47,347 bases of DNA from Schleiferiaceae bacterium. GTDB lineage: Bacteria > Bacteroidota > Bacteroidia > Flavobacteriales > Schleiferiaceae. The stretch lies in assembly GCA_029254375.1 (NCBI GenBank), contig JAQWXR010000044.1:1-47347 (forward strand), written 5' to 3'. Position 1 is the first letter of the stretch. Each line of letters begins with the position of its first letter. The notes beneath the pieces are model-generated. The model saw only the letters and a program-made list of their open reading frames with translations. It did not search any database and had not been told where the DNA came from. This document shows, one piece after another, positions 1 to 7,326 of the stretch. A program made the translations under genes and the position numbers.

Positions 1-11
1 GCTCCATCCCC

Positions 12-257
12 TCACCCATTCCGCACCTTCGTCACCAAAATGATGGTGGCGAGCACGAGAGTGATGGCATTCGCGGCCGTCATGGGCACATCGCCAAGGA
101 TTAGGCCGTAGACCAACCAGCAGGCAATACCTACGGTAAAAAGGATATACATCCACAAACTGATGGACGCAGTGTCGCGCGTCTGGATCACCTTTACCGC
201 TTGTGGAACAAATGAAACCGTGGTAAGAATGGCTGCCAACCAGCCAACCCATTCCAT
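12..257 (-). CDS. SemiSWEET-type small sugar transporter
   Basis: 81-residue membrane protein of the SemiSWEET/PQ-loop family. These proteins carry three transmembrane helices and dimerise to move sugars, probably sucrose or glucose, down a gradient across the inner membrane. Three hydrophobic segments fill the sequence (about residues 4-20, 34-53 and 58-76). The first holds the PQ-loop signature TVSFVPQ (residues 13-19), followed by the charged KVIQTRDTASIS turn typical of the family. The length matches the family. It starts 2 bases after the stop of the upstream cyclophilin-FKBP gene, so it is probably the last gene of the 3939-to-12 minus-strand run. The substrate cannot be told from sequence. 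The family assignment is firm. Confidence 0.88.
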   Translation of the reverse strand: MEWVGWLAAILTTVSFVPQAVKVIQTRDTASISLWMYILFTVGIACWLVYGLILGDVPMTAANAITLVLATIILVTKVRNG

Positions 258-259
258 GC

Positions 260-1192
260 TTAGCCGACTTTGACCAGTTCGACGTCAAAAATGAGCGTCG
301 CATTGGGAGGAATTACCCCGCCGGCACCTTGAGCACCATAGCCCAAATGCGACGGAATCACCAGACGGGCTTTGCCCCCTTGGTTCATGAGCATGATACC
401 TTCGTCCCAGCCCGCAATAACGCGGCCAGCACCGATAGGAATCGCAATGGGCTCTCCGCGTTGAACAGAACTGTCAAAAATGGAACCGTCGGTGAGCATG
501 CCGGTATAGTGCACACTGACGTTTTGGCCAGCCTTGGGCTTAGGACCACTTCCCACCGCGTCCATGCGGTAATGCAAACCAGACTCCGTAGCCGTCATAC
601 CCTCTGTCAGTGAACTTATCGCCTCGGCTTGGGCAGCTTTGGACGCCTCTTCCTTCTTGCGAATCGACAGCATCCCAGCGTCAAATGCTGTTTGTGCATC
701 AAACGCCTCGGCATCTGCGCCCACCGCAACAATTTCGAGCCGCTCTAAACGATCCCCCTGCTTCACCGTATCGACGACATCTTGGCCCTCAGTCACCTTG
801 CCAAACACCGTGTGCTTGCCATCCAACCAGCCGGTTTCGACATGCGTAATAAAGAACTGAGAACCATTCGTGCCAGGTCCCGCATTCGCCATGGAGAGGA
901 CCCCTGGGCCATCATGGGTGAGACTAGAAACAATCTCATCAGGGAACTGATACCCTGGACCGCCTGTTCCGCGGCCTTCAGGGCAACCCCCTTGAATCAT
1001 GAAGTCAGCAATCACGCGATGAAATTCTAAGCCATCATAGTAGGGCTCCCCTTCCGCTTTGGCTTTGTTCGGCATGCTACCTTGGGCCAAGCCCACAAAA
1101 TTGCCCACAGTCATGGGGGTTTCGCGGTAATGAAGTGCGACTGTAATGAGTCCTTTGTTCGTGTGAAACTTTGCGTATAAACCGTCTTGCAT
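260..1192 (-). CDS. Cytosolic cyclophilin-FKBP fusion peptidyl-prolyl isomerase
   Basis: 310-residue protein joining two unrelated peptidyl-prolyl cis-trans isomerase folds. Residues about 5-157 are a cyclophilin with the catalytic pattern FHRVI (Arg59), IQGG (Gln67) and [17 protein letters not shown] (97-116). Residues about 205-310 are an FKBP with VHYTG (Tyr229), FDSS (239-242), VIAGW (Trp262) and LGYG (Tyr285), ending in [13 protein letters not shown]. The linker is charged and helical (about 175-200). Both active sites look complete. No signal peptide is visible, so it should act in the cytosol, unlike its neighbour at 1217-2404. I start at the ATG at 1192; a TTG codon directly precedes it. 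The gene lies 24 bases downstream of its lipoprotein homologue and 2 bases upstream of the SemiSWEET gene, consistent with one transcript. Confidence 0.92.
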   Translation of the reverse strand: MQDGLYAKFHTNKGLITVALHYRETPMTVGNFVGLAQGSMPNKAKAEGEPYYDGLEFHRVIADFMIQGGCPEGRGTGGPGYQFPDEIVSSLTHDGPGVLSMANAGPGTNGSQFFITHVETGWLDGKHTVFGKVTEGQDVVDTVKQGDRLERLEIVAVGADAEAFDAQTAFDAGMLSIRKKEEASKAAQAEAISSLTEGMTATESGLHYRMDAVGSGPKPKAGQNVSVHYTGMLTDGSIFDSSVQRGEPIAIPIGAGRVIAGWDEGIMLMNQGGKARLVIPSHLGYGAQGAGGVIPPNATLIFDVELVKVG

Positions 1193-1216
1193 CAATTCTA
1201 TCGTGTTGAAAATGAA

Positions 1217-2404
1217 TTAGTTTTTCGTGATGTCTTCGACCCAAATATCAAATACTAGGGTGCTTCCGGGAGGAATGATTTCGCCGGCACCACGATCTCC
1301 ATAACCCAAAGCGGCAGGGATGATGAGCTTCGCTTGGGCACCCTTCTTTAGGCCAACTAAACCACGCTTCCACCCTTCGATCACTCTGCCTTGAGGCCCT
1401 GCGACCACGGGGAAAGGACCATAAGGCTCACGTTGGGGAGTGTAGTTTCCAAAAAGCACAGCCACTTCTTTGACCGAGCTATCAAAAGGCTTTCCGGTAG
1501 ATAAGTACCCCGCATAGTGAACTAAGGCTTGGTCGCCCTCTCGTATGCCTTCACCTTCACCTTCGTTGCTCATCAAAATTTTAAGACCATCGCCCAAATC
1601 TGTGGCCTTCTGACTCCACTTGCTGAATAAAGGGTCAAATATATCGCTGTTAACATAGCCACCTTCGCCATCAATCCATGTGTATTGAGCCGCACGCTCT
1701 GCACCTACTTTTGACGCTTCTTCTTTTGCCCGACTAGAGGCGTCGGCAATCTCTTGCTTCTTCATTAGATAGGTCGCGGGCGCATCAAATTTCTTTGCTT
1801 CCTTTCCCACGCGGTAGATTTTAACGTTCATCGTGATGGCCTCTTTCGGCATATTGTTCTGTGGATTCGTTGCCACGCGAGCCATTTCGGCAACTTTATC
1901 ACCGCCCATGATGACATGACCAAAAATTGAATGGCGATCATCCAACCAAGGAGTGGCTACTTCGGTAATAAAAAACTGGGAGCCATTCGTCGCGGGACCA
2001 CTGTTGGCCATGGACAAAATACCAGGTCCCGTGTGGCGCAAGTCCGGATGAAACTCGTCAGGGAAAGAATATCCAGGATCTCCTTCGCCCGTTCCCTTGG
2101 GATCGCCCCCTTGGCACATGAACTGAGGAATCACTCGGTGAAAAGTCAAGCCGTCATAGAAAGGCTCTCCGCGCTTGATCTTGGTTTCCGGATGATTGCC
2201 CTCCGCCAAAGCCACAAAATTGGCAACGGTCATGGGAGCTTTCTCCATCTCGAGTTGAATCAAGACATCCCCTGCCGTGGTTTGGAACAAGGCGTAGAGT
2301 CCGTCTTCCACTTTGGCGTTTTCGCCATTAACTTTAATACCTGGGGTTGCGCCACATGCGACGACTAGAAGGGCGCCGAGCGCCAGAGCTGCAAAACGTT
2401 TCAT
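1217..2404 (-). CDS. Lipoprotein cyclophilin-FKBP fusion peptidyl-prolyl isomerase
   Basis: 395-residue exported folding helper. The start at 2404 gives a lipoprotein signal (MKRFAALALGALLVVAC, lipobox Cys17), so I prefer it to longer readings that run into the upstream gene. Residues about 35-190 form a cyclophilin with FHRVI (Arg90), CQGGD (Gln98) and SMANSGPATNGSQFF (Phe144). After a lysine- and glutamate-rich linker, residues about 270-395 form an FKBP with VHYAG, FDSS, VIEGW, LGYG and a closing IPPGSTLVFDI. A roughly 20-residue insertion (VAVLFGNYTPQREPYGPFPV) lies between FDSS and VIEGW. The gene follows the GldI-like gene by 14 bases and precedes the cytosolic version of the same two-domain protein. 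The likely site of action is the periplasm or the periplasmic face of a membrane. Substrates are unknown. Confidence 0.92.
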   Translation of the reverse strand: MKRFAALALGALLVVACGATPGIKVNGENAKVEDGLYALFQTTAGDVLIQLEMEKAPMTVANFVALAEGNHPETKIKRGEPFYDGLTFHRVIPQFMCQGGDPKGTGEGDPGYSFPDEFHPDLRHTGPGILSMANSGPATNGSQFFITEVATPWLDDRHSIFGHVIMGGDKVAEMARVATNPQNNMPKEAITMNVKIYRVGKEAKKFDAPATYLMKKQEIADASSRAKEEASKVGAERAAQYTWIDGEGGYVNSDIFDPLFSKWSQKATDLGDGLKILMSNEGEGEGIREGDQALVHYAGYLSTGKPFDSSVKEVAVLFGNYTPQREPYGPFPVVAGPQGRVIEGWKRGLVGLKKGAQAKLIIPAALGYGDRGAGEIIPPGSTLVFDIWVEDITKN

Positions 2405-2418
2405 TACAATGAGGTTGT

Positions 2419-2937
2419 TTATTGAAGAATGCGAAGGTAATACACCAAGGGTGTGAGCGGAGGAATATCCGCCAAATCTCCTGCTAATCCATGGGCCAAG
2501 TGAGCAGGAACCACACAAATCAGGCTATCACCGACATGCGAACGAATCAAAGCCTCTTGTAGGCCCCAAATCGCTTCTTGGTCGCGGAGTACGGAAACAC
2601 TTTGACTGAAGCGCTTGGCATATTCCTGGCCATGTAAGCCATAAATGTGCATCCGAAGCTCCACGCGCTGGGCCGTATCAATCTGGGCCTCTAACTTGGA
2701 AGAACGCAGCGTCCACACATGCATCCCGTTGCCGGTCGACTCAAAGGGCAATGCCATCGAATCCATAAACGCTTGAATATCCTCGCGCTCAGCCTGCAGG
2801 ACCGCTCGATTTTGCTCAATCATCCGCTCGCGCATTTCGTGCGCGGTCAAAGGACTTCCCCGTTCGGGCGCTGAACCACTGCGAACACAGGCTCCGAAAA
2901 GCATAGTTAACGCCAAAAAAGAAAGAAACCGATTCAT
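2419..2937 (-). CDS. GldI-like FKBP-related lipoprotein
   Basis: 172-residue predicted lipoprotein (lipobox LFGAC, Cys17). The C-terminal half resembles a shortened FKBP domain: it ends SLICVVPAHLAHGLAGD and IPPLTPLVYYLRIL, which parallels the IPSHLAYG...IPPNTPLVFDVEL end of FKBPs. The aromatic residue of the usual AYG motif is His here, and no FDSS or VIxGW motif is evident. Catalytic activity is therefore doubtful. The context (next to a DHH phosphoesterase and a second FKBP lipoprotein) resembles what I remember of gldI, the gliding-associated isomerase gene of flavobacteria; I infer the relation and cannot test it here. It starts one base after the stop of the upstream gene, so the two are surely cotranscribed. 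No other gliding gene is in the window, so motility should not be assumed. Confidence 0.68.
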   Translation of the reverse strand: MNRFLSFLALTMLFGACVRSGSAPERGSPLTAHEMRERMIEQNRAVLQAEREDIQAFMDSMALPFESTGNGMHVWTLRSSKLEAQIDTAQRVELRMHIYGLHGQEYAKRFSQSVSVLRDQEAIWGLQEALIRSHVGDSLICVVPAHLAHGLAGDLADIPPLTPLVYYLRILQ

Positions 2938-3939
2938 TTAGCTCAGGTATTCGGTCATTATAGATCGCAATCGAGCTAACGTCGCGTCGAGCGTTTCATC
3001 CGACTTTCCACCGGCAGCGTAAATGTGGCCACCACCCTGCCAGTTAGCACGGGCAAACGCATTCACATCCACCGCACCTTTACTCCGGAAGGATAATTTG
3101 ATGATTCCAGCCGCAGCATCCTCTCGGGCAAAAACAGACATTTGCACCCCGGAAATACTCAAGCCTTGATTAACTAAGCCTTCCGTATCGCCCGCTTCAT
3201 AGCCACATTCCTGAAGGTCTTTCGCCGAAAGAAACATCATGGCCGCCTGACCTTGAGCCAAGAGTTCTAAGCTCGTAAGGCCGCGGCCCCACAACTTCAT
3301 CCGGCTCGGTGGATTAGATTCGAATAGACGCTCATGAATGCGGTGAGGTTCTGCTCCCGCCTCCACTAATTTGGATGCCGCACGCAAGGTCGCCGCCGTC
3401 ACACTCGGAAAGCGGAAGGATCCGGTATCTGTGATCAGTCCCATGAACAAGGCCTCTGCAGCAGACGCATCCAATGCTCCACCGTCATGCTCTATAAAAT
3501 CAAAGACCATTTCGGCCGTAGATGACTTAGTCGTCTGACTGTAGGTATAATCATAGCCCCTGTCGGGCTCTTGGTGATGATCCATTAGGACGCGGAATCC
3601 TTCAAAATTTTCAACCCAAGGCTGCATCTCCCCGCCGACTCGAGACGCCGTATTGTAGTCCAAAGAAAATAAGCCCTCCGCTTCTTCAAAGCAGCGCTGA
3701 GCAGCCGATTGGTTTTCGCTAAAAACGTGCACAAAGGCACTTTCATATCCGGGACTCTTTTGCAGAGGTAACGAAGGGGTATTTGGCAACACCACCGAAA
3801 CCCTATGTCCCTGCCCTCGCAGATAATGAGCTAAGCCAAGAGATGAACCGATGGCGTCACCATCCGGACCCCAATGAGTAGTAATAACCAATCGATGGGA
3901 TTTGGAGGAAAGTCGTTGAGATAAATCTGATAATGGCAT
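2938..3939 (-). CDS. DHH-family phosphoesterase (NrnA-like oligoribonuclease/pAp phosphatase)
   Basis: 333-residue cytosolic DHH/DHHA1 phosphoesterase. Family members of this size (NrnA type) degrade very short RNAs from the end and dephosphorylate pAp. Visible metal-binding motifs are THWGPDGDA (21-29), SLDYN (92-96), LMDHHQEP (118-125) and ITDTGSF (169-175). The DHHA1 domain near the end carries [11 protein letters not shown] chose the ATG at 3939 because it gives the normal family length and begins with the typical helix before the first motif; upstream readings would run into ndk. It heads the five-gene minus-strand run, with the GldI-like gene starting directly after its stop. It is divergent from ndk across 58 bases, which must hold both promoters. 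Confidence 0.88.
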   Translation of the reverse strand: MPLSDLSQRLSSKSHRLVITTHWGPDGDAIGSSLGLAHYLRGQGHRVSVVLPNTPSLPLQKSPGYESAFVHVFSENQSAAQRCFEEAEGLFSLDYNTASRVGGEMQPWVENFEGFRVLMDHHQEPDRGYDYTYSQTTKSSTAEMVFDFIEHDGGALDASAAEALFMGLITDTGSFRFPSVTAATLRAASKLVEAGAEPHRIHERLFESNPPSRMKLWGRGLTSLELLAQGQAAMMFLSAKDLQECGYEAGDTEGLVNQGLSISGVQMSVFAREDAAAGIIKLSFRSKGAVDVNAFARANWQGGGHIYAAGGKSDETLDATLARLRSIMTEYLS

Positions 3940-3965
3940 AAGACGGTCTGAGGCTGTAAATTTCG

Positions 3966-3973
3966 TAATTTCG
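3966..3973 (+). promoter_or_regulatory. Possible -7 box for ndk
   Basis: TAATTTCG differs by one base from the Bacteroidota -7 consensus TAnnTTTG and ends 24 bases before the ndk ATG, a sensible leader length. I find no clear -33 TTG/TTTG at the usual spacing. Confidence 0.35.
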
Positions 3974-3997
3974 CGGCCGAAAACGAGAAATAATATT

Positions 3998-4420
3998 ATG
4001 AGCAACCGCACCTTCACAATGATCAAGCCTGACGCCGTAGAAAACGGACACATCGGTGCGATCCTCGATATGATTAACGCCGCCGGCTTCCGCATTGTTG
4101 CGATGAAGTTGACCCAATTGAGCCGTCATGACGCGGGTCAATTCTACGCGGTGCACCAAGAACGCCCTTTCTACGGCGAGTTGGTAGAGTACATGACCTC
4201 CGGCCCAATTGTCGCGGCAATTTTGGAAAAGAACAATGCCGTGGCGGATTTCCGCACTTTGATTGGTGCGACCAACCCAGCGGAAGCCGCGGAAGGAACT
4301 ATCCGCAAACGATTCGCAACGTCGATTGCTGCCAACGCCGTTCACGGATCAGATTCGGATGAAAACGCAGCCATAGAAGGGGCTTTCCACTTCTCTGGAC
4401 GCGAGCAGTTCAATTACTAG
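3998..4420 (+). CDS. ndk: Nucleoside diphosphate kinase
   Basis: 140-residue cytosolic enzyme that transfers the gamma-phosphate of ATP to NDPs through a phosphohistidine, balancing nucleotide pools. The sequence starts with the standard [10 protein letters not shown] and contains the active-site segment NAVHGSDS with the phosphorylated histidine at about residue 116. Length and motif order match the family. A TAATTTCG element at 3966-3973 resembles the TAnnTTTG -7 box of Bacteroidota and lies 24 bases before the ATG. The gene stands alone on its strand: upstream is the divergent DHH gene. Downstream lie a run of eight T and a 217-base spacer with repeats and a hairpin, before the convergent DUF721 gene. 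Confidence 0.97.
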   Translation: MSNRTFTMIKPDAVENGHIGAILDMINAAGFRIVAMKLTQLSRHDAGQFYAVHQERPFYGELVEYMTSGPIVAAILEKNNAVADFRTLIGATNPAEAAEGTIRKRFATSIAANAVHGSDSDENAAIEGAFHFSGREQFNY

Positions 4421-4432
4421 TTTTTTTTAGCG

Positions 4433-4461
4433 GGTCGTAGCAATAGGTGGAAGGGTTGAAG
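4433..4461 (+). repeat. 29-bp direct repeat, copy 1
   Basis: This 29-base segment recurs at 4548-4576 with 26 of 29 identical positions by hand alignment (differences at positions 8, 17 and 18). It begins GGTCGTAGCAATAGGT and runs into AAGGGTTGAAG, the octamer motif described for 4449-4472. Both copies lie in the ndk/DUF721 spacer. Confidence 0.7.
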
Positions 4462-4472
4462 GGTTGAAGAGG
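4449..4472 (+). repeat. TTGAAGGG octamer cluster 1
   Basis: Two tandem octamers of the TTGAAGGG type (TTGAAGGG then TTGAAGAG), preceded by GGAAGGG. The same octamer occurs at 4571-4620 and, on the other strand, at 19774-19820. Confidence 0.6.
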
Positions 4473-4547
4473 TCGGTTTTCCAAAACTCCCGGAGTCCGC
4501 AAACTTCTTGCGATGTATTACGATAAATGTCTCAAACGCGTAAGGGC

Positions 4548-4576
4548 GGTCGTATCAATAGGTTTAAGGGTTGAAG
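4548..4576 (+). repeat. 29-bp direct repeat, copy 2
   Basis: Second copy of the repeat at 4433-4461, starting 115 bases after the start of the first. It begins GGTCGTATCAATAGGT and leads directly into the left arm of the hairpin at 4568-4620. Confidence 0.7.
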
Positions 4577-4620
4577 AGTAAAAGAGTTGAAGCACCTTTT
4601 TACCCTTTTACTCTTCACCC
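4568..4620. terminator. Hairpin between convergent ndk and DUF721 genes
   Basis: The left arm GGGTTGAAGAGTAAAAG (4568-4584) pairs with the right arm CTTTTACTCTTCACCC (4605-4620), with a single bulged T and a 20-base loop. It lies between two genes that point at each other and is the only strong stem there, so a shared, bidirectional transcription end is the likely role. The T-tracts flanking it are short, so strength is uncertain. The arms are built from the same GGGTTGAA/GGGTAAAA units found at 19774-19820. The eight T at 4421-4428, right after the ndk stop, have no clear stem of their own. Confidence 0.5.
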
Positions 4621-4637
4621 CCTCACCCAGCCCGTTT

Positions 4638-4931
4638 TCAGCGCAAGGCAATCTCCTCTAGGTTCACTTGTGAATCCAACGCCTCATTCAAAGCAAGGAG
4701 GAGCCGACTCCGCTGGAGACTCAGCTCATGTCGGAGTGAATCCGACTGGCAGTGCACGTGCAAGACGCCTTCATGTAGGCTAAATTTTTGGACCTTATGA
4801 TAGGCCTCCTCTCCGAGTATTTGGCGCCAAGCATTTTGGACTAAGGCCAATTTATAGGCAGATTTATCCTTGAAAGGGTCCGTTAAATCCCCAAGTATGG
4901 ATTGAATGGATTGCAAATTTGGACGGGCCAT
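4638..4931 (-). CDS. DUF721/DciA-like protein
   Basis: 97-residue cytosolic protein of the DUF721 family. The helical N-terminus (about 5-30) leads into VQNAWRQILGEEAYHKVQKF, the family's characteristic WxxIxG element, and then a beta strand HEGVLHVHCQSDSLRHEL that resembles the KH-like core of DciA. DciA loads the replicative helicase in many bacteria that lack DnaC. The gene follows recF by 3 bases, a pairing widely seen for this family and consistent with a role in replication or repair. The function of the short Bacteroidota form is inferred from family membership, not shown. Confidence 0.8.
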   Translation of the reverse strand: MARPNLQSIQSILGDLTDPFKDKSAYKLALVQNAWRQILGEEAYHKVQKFSLHEGVLHVHCQSDSLRHELSLQRSRLLLALNEALDSQVNLEEIALR

Positions 4932-4934
4932 GTT

Positions 4935-6035
4935 TTAAACTTTTTTACTTAAATCCAACACTTTGGCTTCTTCATTGACTTCTTTGACCATCATTGCCGT
5001 ACGCTCAGGGTGGGTGTCGGTGATGAAAATTTGGCCAAAATGATGCTCATTGACCAGACGGATTAAGCCTTCTACGCGCTGCGCATCCAATTTATCAAAA
5101 ATGTCATCCAACAACAAAATAGGCTTGATTCCCAAGGCTTCTTTGAGGGCATCGAAAACAGCCAATTTCAACGCTACGACATAGGATTTCTGCTGACCTT
5201 GCGAACCCACACGCTGCAGAGGCTCGCCATGCAGGGTAAAAATGAGATCTTCCCGATGCGGCCCAACCGAAGTGTATTGAAGCACCCGATCCTTTGAGAG
5301 CTTATCCTGAAGAAGCTGCTCCATGGGCTGCTCTAAAAGTCCTGACTTAAAGGCGATCCCAACTTCTTCCCGATCGCCAGCCATCCAGTGATAATAATGT
5401 TTCAGTCTTGGTTCAAAGGCTTCAATGAAGGCCTTGCGTGCTTCATGTATGAGCGGGGCCCATTGACATAACTGGCTGTCGTAAAGCTCCAACATGCTTG
5501 GATCAAAGGTCCGGTTGGCTGCGAAGTATTTGAGCAACGCATTTCGCTGACTCAAGGCACGGTTGTATTGTATCAAGGCATCGAGGAAGGCTTTGTTGGA
5601 TTGGGCAATTACCCCGTCCATGAATTTCCGACGCGCCTCGCTTCCTTCGGTGATCAAATCACGGTCAGAAGGAGAAATCATAACGACGGGAAAGCGCCCC
5701 AGATGATCTGCTAACCTGGGATATTCGGTATCATCCGCTTTAAACACTTTCTTTTCACCTCGTTTGAGGCCACAAAAAACAGGAGTGACCGTTTCGCCAA
5801 CTTGCATTTGGCCTTCCACAACGAAAAAGGGTGCGTCGAACTGGATGCAGTGACTATCGGTACTGTGAAAATAGCTCCGCGTCATACAAAGCACATGGAC
5901 GGCATCGAGCACGGTGGTCTTTCCTGCCCCGTTGAAACCCACAAGGGCATTGAGTTTGGGGCTAAATTTAAAGTCTGCTTGGTCATGATTTTTGAAATGA
6001 ACCAAACGAAGATCTTGAAGAATCACATCCTGCAT
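4935..6035 (-). CDS. recF: RecF recombination mediator ATPase
   Basis: 366-residue SMC-like ABC ATPase that binds gapped DNA and, with RecO and RecR, helps RecA displace SSB during gap repair. The Walker A is GFNGAGKTT (33-41); the ABC signature region appears as TSVGPHREDL, and the Walker B as ILLLDDIFDKLD, followed by the D-loop. The length is normal. Its partner recR is also in this window (21289). The DUF721 gene follows after 3 bases. A perfect TACTTTTG box ends 4 bases before the ATG, which would make the transcript nearly leaderless if it is the promoter. The gene is divergent from the TPR gene at 6107. Confidence 0.97.
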   Translation of the reverse strand: MQDVILQDLRLVHFKNHDQADFKFSPKLNALVGFNGAGKTTVLDAVHVLCMTRSYFHSTDSHCIQFDAPFFVVEGQMQVGETVTPVFCGLKRGEKKVFKADDTEYPRLADHLGRFPVVMISPSDRDLITEGSEARRKFMDGVIAQSNKAFLDALIQYNRALSQRNALLKYFAANRTFDPSMLELYDSQLCQWAPLIHEARKAFIEAFEPRLKHYYHWMAGDREEVGIAFKSGLLEQPMEQLLQDKLSKDRVLQYTSVGPHREDLIFTLHGEPLQRVGSQGQQKSYVVALKLAVFDALKEALGIKPILLLDDIFDKLDAQRVEGLIRLVNEHHFGQIFITDTHPERTAMMVKEVNEEAKVLDLSKKV

Positions 6036-6039
6036 GGGT

Positions 6040-6047
6040 CAAAAGTA
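6040..6047 (-). promoter_or_regulatory. TAnnTTTG box abutting the recF start
   Basis: On the minus strand TACTTTTG is followed by ACCC and then the recF ATG. It matches the Bacteroidota -7 consensus exactly, with 4 bases to the start codon. No -33 TTG is visible upstream. Confidence 0.5.
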
Positions 6048-6068
6048 CCGCTGATCTAACCTTTTGGC

Positions 6069-6076
6069 TATCTTTG
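6069..6076 (+). promoter_or_regulatory. -7 box for the TPR-ribH genes
   Basis: TATCTTTG matches TAnnTTTG exactly and ends 30 bases before the ATG at 6107. It supports that start over an upstream TTG at 6074, which would lie inside the box. Confidence 0.55.
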
Positions 6077-6106
6077 GCGGCCTATTTCACTCCATTTTAT
6101 CCCGTC

Positions 6107-6805
6107 ATGGCGAAGAAAAAAGAATTTGATCTGATCGAGAACCCCGAAGCAGTTGTTGAAGCGAGCCTAGGTAAAGTTGAAACCTTCATTAACGCGAATA
6201 AGCAACGCATCACCCAAGTGCTGGGGGGTGCCATCGCCCTGTTTGCCTTGGTGTGGGCCTACAATCATTTTGTCGCCATTCCTGCGGAGAATGAAGCACA
6301 GATTGCCCTTTACCCTGCTCAAAAAGCCTTCGCGGTAGACTCTTTGGACCTCGCCTTGAACGGCAATGCCAATCAATTGGGATTTTTAGATATTATCGAT
6401 GAGCATGGCTCAACTAAAGCTGGAAATCTAGCCGAATATTATGCCGGTCTTTGCTTCTTAGGACTGGGTCAGCCTGATGAGGCGATTGCCCACCTAGATA
6501 ACTTTGGCGGAAATGATGGTGTTCTCTCTGCGGTAGCTATGGCTGGGATTGGCGATGCCTTTGCTGACCTAAACCAGCCCGAAGACGCGCATGACTACTA
6601 TGTCAAGGCGAGTAATGAAGAAGCTAATTCGTTCTTGACACCGTTTTTCTTGAACAAAGCCGGTGTGACTGCGGAAATGACCGGCGATTACAAGGCGGCA
6701 TTAAAGCACTACAAGCGCATCAAAGCCGACTTCCCCGCCTCTAACGAGGCCGCTGAAGTCGATGCCTTGATTGCGTATTGCGAGGCCAAGGTCAACAAAA
6801 ACTAA
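6107..6805 (+). CDS. Membrane-anchored tetratricopeptide-repeat protein
   Basis: 232-residue protein. It has a lysine-rich cytosolic start (MAKKKEFDLIENPEAVVEA), one transmembrane helix at about residues 38-58, and a periplasmic region with three or four TPR-like helical pairs (for example NLAEYYAGLCFLGLGQPDEA and KAALKHYKRIKADFPAS). The architecture resembles YfgM, an inner-membrane TPR protein that works with Sec and periplasmic chaperones, but I infer that only from layout. The start at 6107 fits the -7 box at 6069-6076. ribH begins one base after its stop codon, so the two are cotranscribed. The partner in the cell is unknown. Confidence 0.8.
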   Translation: MAKKKEFDLIENPEAVVEASLGKVETFINANKQRITQVLGGAIALFALVWAYNHFVAIPAENEAQIALYPAQKAFAVDSLDLALNGNANQLGFLDIIDEHGSTKAGNLAEYYAGLCFLGLGQPDEAIAHLDNFGGNDGVLSAVAMAGIGDAFADLNQPEDAHDYYVKASNEEANSFLTPFFLNKAGVTAEMTGDYKAALKHYKRIKADFPASNEAAEVDALIAYCEAKVNKN

Positions 6806-6806
6806 G

Positions 6807-7277
6807 ATGGCGACCGCGCATCGCGGAACAACTTCCACCGAAGGAATTCCCTCGGCACGGGGCAAACGGTTTGCCTTGGTCGTTTCGGAATGGAATCCCC
6901 ATATCACAGGAGCCCTGGCGGAGGGTGCACGAAGCACCTTGGGTCGCCTCGGTGTTAACGCCACTGACATTCAGCACTTTTCCGTTCCAGGAAGTTTTGA
7001 ATTAATCCACGGATGTAAGGTCGTGGCTTCGAGCTTGGACTTTGACGCGGTCATTGCCATTGGTTCAGTGATTCGCGGCGAAACAGCACACTTTGATTTT
7101 GTCTGCCATGGTGTCACGCATGGCATCGCCGAGCTCAATGCCCATGGTTCTATCCCGGTAATCTTTTGCGTTTTGACCGATGATCATGAACAGCAAAGCC
7201 TAGATCGATGTGGTGGAAAGCATGGAAACAAAGGGGATGAAGCCGCAATCGCAGCAGTAAAAATGGCTCAATTTTGA
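6807..7277 (+). CDS. ribH: 6,7-dimethyl-8-ribityllumazine synthase
   Basis: 156-residue enzyme that condenses 5-amino-6-ribitylaminouracil with 3,4-dihydroxybutanone phosphate, the penultimate step of riboflavin synthesis. It normally assembles as icosahedral or pentameric particles in the cytosol. Conserved elements are SEWNPHIT (27-34), VPGSFEL (60-66), GSVIRGETAHFDFV (86-99, catalytic His95) and VIFCVLT, then CGGKHGNKGDEAA near the end. The usual glycine in the VIFGVLT motif is Cys. The start at 6807 gives the family length and follows the TPR gene by 1 base. No other riboflavin gene is present here. Confidence 0.96.
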   Translation: MATAHRGTTSTEGIPSARGKRFALVVSEWNPHITGALAEGARSTLGRLGVNATDIQHFSVPGSFELIHGCKVVASSLDFDAVIAIGSVIRGETAHFDFVCHGVTHGIAELNAHGSIPVIFCVLTDDHEQQSLDRCGGKHGNKGDEAAIAAVKMAQF

Positions 7278-7326
7278 GTCATTTGAAGCACTGAGGATTT
7301 CCAATTAAAGCCTCATCTTTGATGGC

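Noticed and set aside
2405-2518. Longer N-terminus for the lipoprotein isomerase
   Set aside because: An upstream start would bury the lipoprotein signal inside the protein and overlap the GldI-like gene by about 100 bases.
2419-2937. Firm assignment as gldI and therefore gliding motility
   Set aside because: Motif support is partial, and no other gld or spr gene is present in the window. T9SS cargo alone does not imply gliding.
3940-4345. Minus-strand extension or separate gene opposite ndk
   Set aside because: It runs antisense to the whole ndk coding region. The DHH protein already has its normal length from 3939.
4433-4620. Possible CRISPR array in the ndk spacer
   Set aside because: Only two copies of a 29-bp unit, 115 bp apart start to start, with octamer substructure and no cas genes.
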